A stretch of 64,000 nucleotides of DNA from positions 744,001-808,000 of the forward strand of contig NZ_CP110232.1 in assembly GCF_029144185.1 (NCBI RefSeq), in the 5' to 3' direction. Origin of the DNA: Vagococcus intermedius (lineage in GTDB: Bacteria; Bacillota; Bacilli; Lactobacillales; Vagococcaceae). A program made the translations under genes and the position numbers. Shown in pieces: positions 9,791 to 18,053 of this stretch. The notes beneath the pieces are model-generated. The model was not told the DNA's origin. It ran no database searches and saw nothing but the letters and a program-made list of their open reading frames with translations. Every line of letters starts with the position of its first letter. Positions within the stretch are counted from its first letter, which is position 1.

Positions 9791-10594
9791 ATGAAAAAAG
9801 TAAAAAAAATTGGGTTATTGATATCGGTAGTAGCAATGAGTGTGTTGACTTTAACCGCTTGTGGGAAAAATGAAGACACGTCTGATGAAAAGGCACAAGG
9901 GTCAGAACCTGTTACGATTTATTTAACACGACATGGTGAGACACTGTTTAATTTAACCTCAAAAGTCCAAGGCTGGTCTGATACACCACTTACTGAAAAA
10001 GGTGAGGAAGTAGCAGATGCGTTGGGAAAAGGCTTGAAAGCAGAAAAAATCACCTTCGATTCAGCTTACTCTAGTGACTTGAAACGAGCCTACGATACAG
10101 CGTCACATGTCTTAGCAAACACAGGTCAAAAGGATCTTAAAGTAACCTATGATGAAGGTCTAAGAGAAGCTTCCTATGGCTCGTTTGAGGGTGATAGAAT
10201 TGCAGAATCAAGTGTTAAACTAGCTGAAAAAAATGGCTATAAAGATGGTGAAGAGTTTGAAGCAAAAACAGGAAAAATGTATTGGAATGAATTAGCAAAT
10301 ACCTATAAAGAATTAGATGAAATAGGAATTGCAGAAGATTCTAAGATGATCATTGACCGCATGACAAAAACGCTTGAAAAGATCGGTAAAACTGAAAGCG
10401 AAGCGGGGAATAAAAATGTCCTTGTAGTCAGTCACGGTATGGCAATTAATGTCATGTTATCAAGTTTATCAGACCAGTATGAAGGTAAACCACTAAAAAA
10501 TGTGAGTGTCACTAAAATCATTTATGATAATGGTAAACTAAAAGTCGAAACAATCGGTGACAATCATTACTTTGAAGAAGGCTTGAAGCTATAA
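9791..10594 (+). CDS. lipoprotein histidine phosphatase (phosphoglycerate-mutase fold)
   Basis: A 267-residue protein with a lipoprotein signal peptide (lipobox LTAC near residue 25) and a complete histidine phosphatase domain: RHGET (47-51) with the phospho-accepting His48, then DxxLxRA-like SSDLKRAYDTA, and the second histidine in VVSHGMAINVML. A GAGGGG site precedes the ATG. The fold is usually cytoplasmic; here the sequence predicts a phosphatase tethered to the outer face of the membrane, perhaps releasing phosphate from external phospho-esters. The substrate cannot be told. Confidence 0.9.
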   Translation: MKKVKKIGLLISVVAMSVLTLTACGKNEDTSDEKAQGSEPVTIYLTRHGETLFNLTSKVQGWSDTPLTEKGEEVADALGKGLKAEKITFDSAYSSDLKRAYDTASHVLANTGQKDLKVTYDEGLREASYGSFEGDRIAESSVKLAEKNGYKDGEEFEAKTGKMYWNELANTYKELDEIGIAEDSKMIIDRMTKTLEKIGKTESEAGNKNVLVVSHGMAINVMLSSLSDQYEGKPLKNVSVTKIIYDNGKLKVETIGDNHYFEEGLKL

Positions 10595-10697
10595 TAAAGA
10601 GTTACGCGTTGGATGTCGCATGTAAGGGTGAAAAACTGAATAAAGGGAATTGTCAGATTAAATTTATTAAAAAGTAAGAGACTTATTATAGATTAAA

Positions 10698-10746
10698 AAA
10701 ACGTAAAAGTTCATGTATGATATAACATGATTTTTACGTTTTTTTA
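10698..10746. terminator. bidirectional terminator hairpin
   Basis: ACGTAAAAGTTCATGT pairs with ACATGATTTTTACGT (one mismatch area), flanked by an A run and a T run, about 100 nt after the phosphatase gene. The rest of 10595-10923 shows nothing else I can support. Confidence 0.75.
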
Positions 10747-10923
10747 TAGTCACTTTATATTTTTTGATAAGCGGTAAATGAGGCTGACTTGAAGCCTGCT
10801 GCAATTCATTTTCTAAAACAATTAAAACGTCAGCTTAAATATACGTTGGAATTAAGTAGGAGTTCCCTCAATTGCTAGTTAATATTATATGAAAAGGTGA
10901 ATAGCCTCTATGCTGATCCCATT

Positions 10924-11658
10924 TTAACATTCTTGTTTGGTAGCGGTAATATCAATTTCTCTAATCGTAACATTTTGTGGCATATCGTAAATAAATTTGA
11001 CGGTCTGAGCAACGTGAATAGGGTCTAGCGTCACCCCACCCATTGTTTGCTTCCAACTATTGTAATCTGAAAGAGCCTGTTGATCTGTAGTGTGAGATAA
11101 AAGTTCTGTCTCGGCTGCACCAGGCGCAACGAGGGAGATGCGAACATTATGACTAGCAACTTCTTGTCGAACCGTTTCGGTTGCACCGTGAATACCAAAT
11201 TTTGAAGCGACATAAGCAGCGTGGTTGGTAAAAGCTTTGAAGCCTGCGATTGAAGACATATTAATAATCGTTCCCTGTTTATTTTGTTTCATTGTCTCTA
11301 ACACAATACTCATACCGTTTAATACGCCTAAGACATTAGTTGTTAACATGGTATCCCATTCACTAGGGTCTTGTGTTTCTAAGTTTCCTAATAACATAAC
11401 CCCTGCATTGTTAACAAGTAAATCAGTAGGACCATAAGTCTCTTCTGCAGATTTTATTGCAGCTGTAAAGTCGTCTAAGTTGGTAACATCAACTTGTTTA
11501 ATTAGAACAGTACTAAAATCTAAGGGTAAGGCCTCTATCTTATCGACACGACGTCCAAGTAAAAGCATTGGAAACCCTGCTTGATTAAATAATTTGGCGA
11601 TTTCTGCACCGAAGCCAGAACTTGCTCCTGTAATAACGATTAATGGTTTAGTAGTCAT
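10924..11658 (-). CDS. short-chain dehydrogenase/reductase (SDR)
   Basis: A 244-residue classical SDR: cofactor loop TGASSGFGAEIAKLF at the N-terminus, LLVNNAGVML, and the catalytic MSSIAG...YVASK arrangement of Ser, Tyr and Lys. ATG at 11658 follows an AGAGGAAC site; the longer frame upstream would read through the promoter and is rejected. It is transcribed divergently from a MerR regulator, with a MerR-type promoter between them, which implies induction by whatever ligand or stress the MerR protein senses. Substrate unknown; YdfG-like serine/3-hydroxy-acid dehydrogenases are the nearest guess. Confidence 0.92.
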   Translation of the reverse strand: MTTKPLIVITGASSGFGAEIAKLFNQAGFPMLLLGRRVDKIEALPLDFSTVLIKQVDVTNLDDFTAAIKSAEETYGPTDLLVNNAGVMLLGNLETQDPSEWDTMLTTNVLGVLNGMSIVLETMKQNKQGTIINMSSIAGFKAFTNHAAYVASKFGIHGATETVRQEVASHNVRISLVAPGAAETELLSHTTDQQALSDYNSWKQTMGGVTLDPIHVAQTVKFIYDMPQNVTIREIDITATKQEC

Positions 11659-11689
11659 TTTTGTTCCTCTTTTCTTTGTGATACACTGT

Positions 11690-11720
11690 AGCATATCACT
11701 TGGAGTAAGCTCCAAGTCAA
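11690..11720 (-). promoter_or_regulatory. MerR-type promoter of the SDR gene
   Basis: Reading the minus strand, -35 TTGACT (11720-11715) and -10 TATGCT (11695-11690) are separated by 19 nt instead of 17. The spacer holds a perfect dyad, CTTGGAG-N4-CTCCAAG (11699-11716). The long spacer with a central dyad is the known architecture of promoters activated by MerR proteins that untwist the DNA. Confidence 0.85.
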
Positions 11721-11730
11721 GGAGGGAATT

Positions 11731-12174
11731 ATGAAAAAATATACGATTGGTGAAATTGCTAAAAAATATGATGTCTCGACAGATACTTTACGATATTACG
11801 ACAAAGAAGGGCTTCTTCCATTTGTAAAAAAAGATAAGGCCAATAGACGTTATTTTTTAGAAAGTGATTTTCAATATTTAGATACCATACTGTGTTTAAA
11901 ACGAGCAGGTGTTGAAGTGAAACAAATTGCGTTGTTTATTAGTCTTTGTTTACAAGGTGATTGTACTTTAGAGTCTCGTTATGATTTTATTAAACAGCAA
12001 GAAAAGGAATTAGAAGCTAAAATAGCTCGCTTGTCAGAAAGTTTGGATTATTTAAGATGGAAAAAGTGGTATTATGCAGAAGCAAATAAGGCTAAAACGG
12101 AAGAAATATTTTTCGAGGATGGGACGACACAAGTGGATTCGAAATTTTATGAAGAGTATTTAAAAAATAAATGA
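11731..12174 (+). CDS. MerR family transcriptional regulator
   Basis: A 147-residue regulator with the N-terminal winged helix TIGEIAKKYDVSTDTLRYYDKEGLLPF, then a dimerisation coiled coil from about residue 75 to 125. AAGGAGGG precedes the ATG. The cysteine pattern is not that of metal sensors; the sequence resembles the YhdM/AdhR-like group that responds to aldehydes or electrophiles, which is inference. The gene is divergent from the SDR and the dyad in the shared promoter is its likely binding site, so it should activate the SDR and may regulate itself. Confidence 0.92.
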   Translation: MKKYTIGEIAKKYDVSTDTLRYYDKEGLLPFVKKDKANRRYFLESDFQYLDTILCLKRAGVEVKQIALFISLCLQGDCTLESRYDFIKQQEKELEAKIARLSESLDYLRWKKWYYAEANKAKTEEIFFEDGTTQVDSKFYEEYLKNK

Positions 12175-12216
12175 GTAAGGTATCGGTTAATATAACGTAA
12201 GGATTACTTTAAGTGA

Positions 12217-12429
12217 TTAATGGTGTTGGGTGTTTTTACCAAAAATTTTCTTAATCACTCGGTAGCCAAAAGAGACGAGCAAATTGACTACTAAGGGCAT
12301 CAAACAATAAAGCCAAGCGAGTAATGAAGACTCTCCATAGTAAACAATAAAAAAAAGAATAAGAATAAATGTGATACATATGCCGGCAAGTGGGAGTGAC
12401 TTAGTAAAGTAACCATCAAATTTTTTCAT
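12217..12429 (-). CDS. small two-helix membrane protein
   Basis: A 70-residue protein with two hydrophobic segments (about residues 13-32 and 36-55) and basic ends. An AAAGGAG site lies before the ATG on the minus strand. It is convergent with merR. No family recognised. Confidence 0.7.
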   Translation of the reverse strand: MKKFDGYFTKSLPLAGICITFILILFFIVYYGESSLLAWLYCLMPLVVNLLVSFGYRVIKKIFGKNTQHH

Positions 12430-12868
12430 AGAGTTATCTCCTTTTTAATTGACTTAAGCGCTAAGGAAGAAGTGAATAGTCTATCTATCTTGGATTATAC
12501 CCATTAGCACTAGGTATTTTCAAGAGAAAGGTTGATTTCACATTTGTAAGGGGTGTTAGAGAAAGCAAGTATTTTTGTAGAGAAGTATCCACGCGTGTGC
12601 TTACTCATTATGTAGTTCAGGGTTAAGTGAATTAAAATAATTAGTTGAATTTATTATGTAGGTTGTTTCTTTGGTGTCATTATTTAAGTGTAGAAGTAGT
12701 TAGTCTTAAAAAGAAGTAAGTATGTTCATTGTAAAAATAAAACTGAACCTTATTCAGATGAGATGTTAAACGCTAATTAAAAAAGCACCTGTTTTTTTAC
12801 AATGCACCTCTTTTAGATTTAAGGTATAATAATTAGCGTAGATTAAACGGAAGTGTAGGTGAAAAGTA
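12430..12868. other. 439-bp gap
   Basis: No ORF with a ribosome site is seen. A TATAAT box at 12825-12830 probably belongs to the promoter of the RpiR gene that follows; its -35 is poor. Otherwise I see nothing supportable. Confidence 0.4.
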
Positions 12869-13666
12869 GTGGAGAGAATATCTTATTCAGATCGGTACTT
12901 CAATATAAAAGAGGCATTGACGAAACAAGAACGTGAGGCAGGGGAATATATTCTTAAACATTTGGGAAGCATTGACCAGTTGAGCATTCAAGAATTATCG
13001 AAGAAAGCCTATGTATCAAGTGCTACTGTGACACGCTTGTCACGCAAACTGAATTATACGAACTTTTCGGAGTTGAAAAGTTATATTAGAGAAGAGTGTG
13101 CCAAAGAACGTAACTCTAAAAAAACGCTAGAACCACCAATTGCCACTTATTATAAACAAATGCTTCGATCGGTAAATACCTTGGTTCATCGAGAATCATT
13201 AGAACAGCTCGTTAGTCTAGTCAAGAGTGCACGTAAACTTGTATTAGTTGGGATAGGTAGTTCAGGTTTAACCGCGACAGAGGCCAAGCTACACCTTTCT
13301 AGAATGGGATTCTTAGTGGACTGTATCAGTGACCCTCATATGATGAAGATGAGTGCGACTTTACTGACTAAGGCTGATTTGATTATTTGTATTTCAAATT
13401 CAGGTGAAACACAGGCGATATTAGAAACTGTTAAGATTGCGAAAGGAAATGGGACAACCGTTGTCTCACTAACCAATAGTTCTTATAGTAGTTTAGCAAA
13501 AGCATCTGATTTAAACTTAGCAACAGCAAGTATTGAAACAATTGATGATTCTCGCTTTATTAATAGTCAATTTACAAATATTTTTATTTTAGACTGTCTT
13601 TTTTATGAGTTACTTGAGACGCCAATCTATGCTGATAATCGTAGTAAAACATTAAGGGTCTTATAA
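12869..13666 (+). CDS. RpiR/MurR family sugar-phosphate regulator
   Basis: A 265-residue regulator with an N-terminal helix-turn-helix (about 1-77, with LSIQELSKKAYVSSATVTRL) and a SIS sugar-phosphate-binding domain (about 110-240, with VGIGSSG and ISNSGET). The start is GTG 12869 after an AGGTG site. It is convergent with the nanE-PTS operon, sharing a terminator, and probably controls it, sensing an amino-sugar phosphate such as GlcNAc-6-P or ManNAc-6-P. The pairing is inference from position. Confidence 0.92.
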   Translation: MERISYSDRYFNIKEALTKQEREAGEYILKHLGSIDQLSIQELSKKAYVSSATVTRLSRKLNYTNFSELKSYIREECAKERNSKKTLEPPIATYYKQMLRSVNTLVHRESLEQLVSLVKSARKLVLVGIGSSGLTATEAKLHLSRMGFLVDCISDPHMMKMSATLLTKADLIICISNSGETQAILETVKIAKGNGTTVVSLTNSSYSSLAKASDLNLATASIETIDDSRFINSQFTNIFILDCLFYELLETPIYADNRSKTLRVL

Positions 13667-13706
13667 AAAAAGAACTTAGCTCTCTAGAGAGCCAAGTTCT
13701 TTTTTT
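13665..13706. terminator. shared bidirectional terminator between rpiR and nanE
   Basis: AAAGAACTTAGCTCTC pairs with GAGAGCCAAGTTCTTT around a TAGA centre, with A and T runs on the two sides, serving both convergent genes. Confidence 0.85.
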
Positions 13707-14382
13707 ATTTGATTGCATCAACGAAAGTTTTGGTAATAAGTTGTGGGCGAGTAATTGAGCTACCGACAACGGCACTGTGTACGCCTAATTCTAAAACACG
13801 GGCTAGTTTTTCAGGGGTATTAATATTACCTTCTGCTATTAGAGGGACCGATACAACGGCAATCATTTCTTTTAAAATAGCAAAATCATCTGCTGAAACA
13901 TCTAAGTGACTGGATTCTTTGGTGTAACCAATAAGTGTACTTGACACACAATCAAATCCGATTTCAGCTGCATATTTAGCTTCTTCAACTAGAGCAACAT
14001 CGCCCATTAACAACGTGTTAGGGTATTTTTCTTTTGCATATTTTACAACATCAGCTAACTCTTCATTATGAGGTCGTTTGCGACTTGTTGCATCTAGAGC
14101 AATCATTTCGCAACCAGATGTTGCTAATTCATCAATTTCTTTTTTTGTTGCAGTAATAAAAACTTCTGAATCAGGATAGTCACGCTTGATGATCCCGATA
14201 ACAGGTAAGTCAACTTCTTTTTTGATTGCTTTTATATCAACAACTGAGTTAGCTCTAATACCAGAAGCGCCACCTTCTTGAGCAGCTACAGCCATCCGTG
14301 ACATGATATATGAGCTATGTAAAGGTTCATTATCAAGTGCTTGGCAAGATACAACAAGGTTACCTTTAATTTTTTCTAACAT
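13705..14382 (-). CDS. nanE: N-acylglucosamine-6-phosphate 2-epimerase
   Basis: Interconverts N-acetylmannosamine-6-phosphate and N-acetylglucosamine-6-phosphate, feeding the amino sugar into GlcNAc-6-P catabolism. The 225-residue TIM-barrel shows the NanE hallmarks: LVVSCQALDNEPL, GGASGIRANS, PVIGIIKRDYPDSEVFITAT, LDATSRKRP and the C-terminal VVGSSITRP phosphate site. The ATG is 4 nt after the PTS stop codon, with its ribosome site inside the end of that gene, so the two are translationally coupled. No nanA or nanK is nearby, so the pathway entry here is probably imported ManNAc rather than sialic acid. Confidence 0.95.
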   Translation of the reverse strand: MLEKIKGNLVVSCQALDNEPLHSSYIMSRMAVAAQEGGASGIRANSVVDIKAIKKEVDLPVIGIIKRDYPDSEVFITATKKEIDELATSGCEMIALDATSRKRPHNEELADVVKYAKEKYPNTLLMGDVALVEEAKYAAEIGFDCVSSTLIGYTKESSHLDVSADDFAILKEMIAVVSVPLIAEGNINTPEKLARVLELGVHSAVVGSSITRPQLITKTFVDAIK

Positions 14383-14386
14383 AAAT

Positions 14387-15925
14387 TTATTCTCCCATCA
14401 ATTCTTCAATTTCATTTTTTATGATTGTTACTTGTGGTCCGTAAATGACCTGAATACCATTTCCTTTTGCAACGACACCTTTGGCACCGGTTGTTTTTAA
14501 TTTTTCTTCAGAAACTTGTGTGCCATCTTTGACAGTAACACGTAAACGAGTTGCACAGCAGTCGACAGTATCTAAGTTTTTAAGTCCACCTAGACCTTCT
14601 GTAATAGCTAAAGCACGGTCACTTACGTTACCGGTTGCTGTGTCTTTCGTTAGTGTTTCTTCACGACCAGGGGTTTTAAAATTAAATTTCTTAATTAAGA
14701 AGCTAAAGCTAAAGAAGTATAAAAAGAACCATGGGATCCCGACTAATAACACACGAATCCAGTTCGTTTTGTCATTACCTTGCAAGACTCCAAATAAAAT
14801 GTAGTCAATAAAACCACCAGAAAATGTTTGGCCGATTGTAATATTTAAGATATGAGCTAACATAAATGCTAAACCATCAAAGAATGCATGAACAACATAT
14901 AACGCAGGTGCAATAAATAAGAATGAGAATTCTAATGGTTCAGTAATCCCTGTTAAAAATGAGGTAAGTGCAGCGGTCAACATTAGCCCACCAACAATTT
15001 TTTTATTTTCAGGTTTAGCACATTTATAAATAGCAAAGGCTGCACCTAATAAACCAAACATCATGGTAATAAAACGCCCTGACATAAAACGAGCAGTCCC
15101 TTCAAAGAAGGCTGTTGTGTTAGGGTCACCTAGTTGTGCAAAGAAAATATTTTGAGTCCCTTGGAATACTTTTCCACCAACTTCTAATGTACCACCTAGA
15201 GCTGTTTGCCAGAATGGTAAATAGAAGATATGGTGTAAACCGAAAGGTCCTAATAAACGTAAAATAAAACCATAGAAGAAAGTTCCAATATAACCGGTTG
15301 CGTTTACAATATCGCCAATTTTAAAGATACCACTTTGAAAAATAGGCCAGATAAAATACATGACCGTTCCTAAAATAATAGCAGCAAAAGCTGTAATAAT
15401 TGGGACAAAACGTGAGCCACCAAAGAACCCTAAAAATTGAGGCAATTCAGTTTTGTTAAAGCGGTTATGCAAGTAAGCAGTCATAATCCCTACAACTAAT
15501 CCCCCAAATACACCTGATTCAAGAGTTTGAATTCCAAGAGACATTCCTTGTCCTGCACTAGCCAGTTCAGAAGGATCTGCTAGTTTTCCAGCAATACCTA
15601 AAATAGAACCAATGGTAGCATTCATGACTAAATAACCAAGTAAAGAAGCGAGTGCCGCTGTTCCTTTATCAGATTTTGCTAGGCCAACAGCAACCCCAAC
15701 AGCAAATAATACAGGTAAGTTACCAAATACGATACTACCAGCTGCTGACATGACGCTAAAGATTGCCTGTAACCATTGGACATCAAGTATTGGATAAGCC
15801 GTCACTGTATTAGGGTTAGAAAAAGCACCCCCGATGCCTAATAGTAAACCCGCTGCTGGTAAAACTGCTATGGGCAACATAAATGATTTACCAAATTGCT
15901 GAGCTTTTTCAAATAAATTTTTCAT
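14387..15925 (-). CDS. PTS sugar transporter EIICB, amino-sugar/glucose family
   Basis: A 512-residue permease: an N-terminal EIIC membrane domain (about 1-410) starting AQQFGKSFMLPIAVLPAAGL, with GITEPLEFSFLFIAP, and a C-terminal EIIB domain whose phosphorylated cysteine lies in DCCATRLRVTV. ATG 15925 has an AAGGAGAG site; the longer frame has no better start. EIIA is not fused, so a shared glucose-type EIIA must phosphorylate it. Coupling to nanE makes N-acetylmannosamine the likeliest substrate, delivered as ManNAc-6-P; GlcNAc is an alternative. Confidence 0.9.
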   Translation of the reverse strand: MKNLFEKAQQFGKSFMLPIAVLPAAGLLLGIGGAFSNPNTVTAYPILDVQWLQAIFSVMSAAGSIVFGNLPVLFAVGVAVGLAKSDKGTAALASLLGYLVMNATIGSILGIAGKLADPSELASAGQGMSLGIQTLESGVFGGLVVGIMTAYLHNRFNKTELPQFLGFFGGSRFVPIITAFAAIILGTVMYFIWPIFQSGIFKIGDIVNATGYIGTFFYGFILRLLGPFGLHHIFYLPFWQTALGGTLEVGGKVFQGTQNIFFAQLGDPNTTAFFEGTARFMSGRFITMMFGLLGAAFAIYKCAKPENKKIVGGLMLTAALTSFLTGITEPLEFSFLFIAPALYVVHAFFDGLAFMLAHILNITIGQTFSGGFIDYILFGVLQGNDKTNWIRVLLVGIPWFFLYFFSFSFLIKKFNFKTPGREETLTKDTATGNVSDRALAITEGLGGLKNLDTVDCCATRLRVTVKDGTQVSEEKLKTTGAKGVVAKGNGIQVIYGPQVTIIKNEIEELMGE

Positions 15926-15959
15926 TTCATCTCTCCTTTTTGATATTTTTTTCAAAGTA

Positions 15960-15997
15960 ATAATATCATATGTGAAAAATATCTGCAATCGGTTTCT
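15960..15997 (-). promoter_or_regulatory. promoter and cre-like site of the PTS-nanE operon
   Basis: On the minus strand, -35 TTGCAG (15988-15983) and -10 TATTAT (15965-15960) are 17 nt apart. The sequence AGAAACCGATTGCA (15997-15984) overlaps the -35 and fits the CcpA cre consensus at 12 of 14 positions, suggesting carbon catabolite repression. Confidence 0.6.
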
Positions 15998-16020
15998 AAA
16001 AAAAGATAAAAAACACCCCA

Positions 16021-16465
16021 TTCCTATAAGAAAGAGGCTCTTATTTTATTTAACTGGTAAAACATTAAAAACCAACTTATCATGTCATGCTATATTTTCA
16101 GGAACGGTTGTGATAGTTGCCACTCTCTCCATAGTTGTCGTAACAATGACAAATGGTGAAGAAGTGGCTGTTTTATTAAGTTGTTTAACTCCATAATGAC
16201 TAACTAAGCCTCTAAATTGACGGGGGAACTCTCCGTTAAAAGTATATCAAAAAATATTTAATCTAAAGAAATTATCTCGATTATTATGTGGTTAGGTGTT
16301 TAAATCGGATGCTATTAAAATAAAAATAGCCTGCTTAGCTGAAAAAATAGTTGTATTAATTCTGGTTACTGGTGAGATAGTAATGAAAGGATCTTTAGGT
16401 TTTTGATAAAAAAACAATAATAGGATATAAAATGAAAAAAATATCAATTATTTGGATGTTAGCGT
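16021..16465. other. gap upstream of the PTS operon
   Basis: No ORF here has a convincing ribosome site. A frame at about 16050-16196 reads as a hydrophobic, valine-rich peptide, and a tiny ORF at 16432-16467 (11 codons, starting MKKIS) has a weak GGAT site; both could be decayed gene remnants. I do not call them as genes. Confidence 0.3.
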
Positions 16466-16507
16466 AAAAAAAAACGACCTCTTTAATTGCTAGTGTGGTC
16501 GTTTTTT
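16466..16507. terminator. terminator overlapping the end of the small basic gene
   Basis: AAAAACGACC and GGTCGTTTTT form the stem. On the minus strand the upstream arm encodes the last Lys-Lys-Arg-Pro codons of the 55-residue protein, and its stop codon lies in the loop. Confidence 0.75.
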
Positions 16508-16657
16508 CACGTATTTTTTAGTTGCTGTTGTTTTAGCAAAATTGCTAATTGTGGCTGTCTGTTTGTGACGTGTTGTAATCTGGTCATCACCTGGCGGAGT
16601 TTTTCCTTGTTTTCTAGCAATCAAACGTTTGGCTTTTTCTTGTTGTGTGTCGTTCAT
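16490..16657 (-). CDS. small basic protein, 55 residues
   Basis: A short minus-strand frame with a very good start: GAAGGAG is placed 8 nt before ATG 16657, and its end coincides with an intrinsic terminator. The product is strongly basic (many K, R, T and Q), hydrophilic, begins MNDTQQEKAKRLIARKQGK and ends YVKKRPH. It has no membrane segment. I do not recognise a family; a nucleic-acid-associated or ribosome-associated micro-protein is possible from charge alone. Confidence 0.7.
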   Translation of the reverse strand: MNDTQQEKAKRLIARKQGKTPPGDDQITTRHKQTATISNFAKTTATKKYVKKRPH

Positions 16658-16761
16658 CCTGTCACTCCTTCATAGAATAATGAGTCTATTATAGCATTTA
16701 TATAACTATCAGGTTTATTTGAGTTACTGATTTTTTATAAAAAAGTAAACTGTCGTTCTGA

Positions 16762-17865
16762 TTAGTCTTGACTATGGCTGAGATGTTGGGAAGGGGGATA
16801 GCCATAGTGTTGTTTAAAGAGTTTTGAAAAAGAATTGAGTGAGCCAAAACCAAGAGATTCGGAAATCTGACTTAGAGAATCCTGTTGTTGTTCAATCAAC
16901 TCACAGGCGGCCTGCAATTTAGTCTGTTTAATATAGCGTGCCACTGATATTTTCAAGTCTGCTTTAAAAATTTTATCCAAATGATTGGGGCTAATAGCTA
17001 GAAAAGTTGCGACTGTTTCTCTTGTCGTTTGTTCATAGAGGTGGTTGCTAATATATTCTCGAGCTTTGTTAGTAAGCGGACTGATATTCAGTTGTTTTTC
17101 TTGATGAACTAAGCGTGTTAAGTCGATAAGGGCTTCAGTCATTGACTTGTTAAGGTCTGTCATAAAGTGAGCATCTTCTAAAGTTTGGATAGCACGATCA
17201 CTTAAGCTGTAAGCGACTTCAGGAAATAAGCCACCTTGTATAGCAGCACGGGTGGCAAGGGTAACAGTTGTAATACTAATATTTCGATAGTAGCGTATTA
17301 AGCTTTTTTTAGATAAGAGGCCGATTGAATCATTTTCCTTATTAAGTGGATTGTGGAGTAACAGTTCTTTGACTTTGGCGACTTGTCCATCTTTGATTGC
17401 ACGTAACATCATTGTTTCTAATGTTTGTTGATGAAGAGGTTGCTCAGATGTCGCACGTAACTCGTTAGGTACTGTAGAATATTTGAGACCCAGGTCTTCT
17501 TCAAATCGTAGTGTTGTCCCTAGTTTCTGAAATAGCAAGTAATAGAGCAACTCACTTAGCGGTCGTAAGCTAGCTTTCTTCAGATAGGGCAAGGTACTTG
17601 TCTGAGTGCTAAGGGTAAAGGGGCCTAGTAAGTAATAGCAACCAGTTGATGGAAACATGATAAAGGCCATTTTGTGATTTATTTCTAAAAATAACGGATC
17701 GAGGCTTTCTTGGTGTTCAGTGTAAAAGTCACCAATTATTTTGAGTGAATCTGGTTGGTACTGATTGTCAGATAATAGTGTTGCTAATTCTGTTTCTGGA
17801 TAAACTGCATGTAATCTAAGCTGATGCAACTCTTTAATAAGGTATTGAATTTGTTTGAATTCCAT
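16762..17865 (-). CDS. AraC family transcriptional regulator
   Basis: A 367-residue regulator. The last about 100 residues form an AraC-type double helix-turn-helix (TVATFLAISPNHLDKIFKAD, then LSQISESLGFGSLNSFSKLF and HYGYPPSQ). The N-terminal 250 residues are not a cupin I recognise and probably sense a ligand or interact with other proteins. It is divergent from an acetyltransferase-EIIC-beta-glucosidase cluster and is the natural candidate to control it. A TATACG-N3-CGTATA dyad in the shared region may be its operator. Confidence 0.9.
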   Translation of the reverse strand: MEFKQIQYLIKELHQLRLHAVYPETELATLLSDNQYQPDSLKIIGDFYTEHQESLDPLFLEINHKMAFIMFPSTGCYYLLGPFTLSTQTSTLPYLKKASLRPLSELLYYLLFQKLGTTLRFEEDLGLKYSTVPNELRATSEQPLHQQTLETMMLRAIKDGQVAKVKELLLHNPLNKENDSIGLLSKKSLIRYYRNISITTVTLATRAAIQGGLFPEVAYSLSDRAIQTLEDAHFMTDLNKSMTEALIDLTRLVHQEKQLNISPLTNKAREYISNHLYEQTTRETVATFLAISPNHLDKIFKADLKISVARYIKQTKLQAACELIEQQQDSLSQISESLGFGSLNSFSKLFKQHYGYPPSQHLSHSQD

Positions 17866-17992
17866 CTTACTTCCTCCAGTTTCTCTTTCCTTTATCCTAT
17901 ATCATGATTAATAAAAACGCAATTTTTGGATATTATTATTCTTTTTTACTCATTAGTTCTAAAAAACATGGGAAATCAGCTAGTTATCATAA

Positions 17993-18009
17993 TATACGAA
18001 CCGTATACT
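17993..18009 (+). promoter_or_regulatory. dyad overlapping the -10 box of the acetyltransferase gene
   Basis: TATACG (17993-17998) and CGTATA (18002-18007) form a perfect 6-bp inverted repeat overlapping a -10 box TATACT (18004-18009). The -35 (TAGTTA, 17981-17986, 17-nt spacing) is poor. Candidate operator for the adjacent AraC regulator. Confidence 0.45.
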
Positions 18010-18053
18010 GTGTCTTGTCAAGCAGACAACTTAAAAGAAATGAGGAAGATAAG

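Noticed and set aside
15972-16196. 74-codon frame overlapping the PTS promoter
   Set aside because: No ribosome site, starts inside the promoter/cre region and has no recognisable family.
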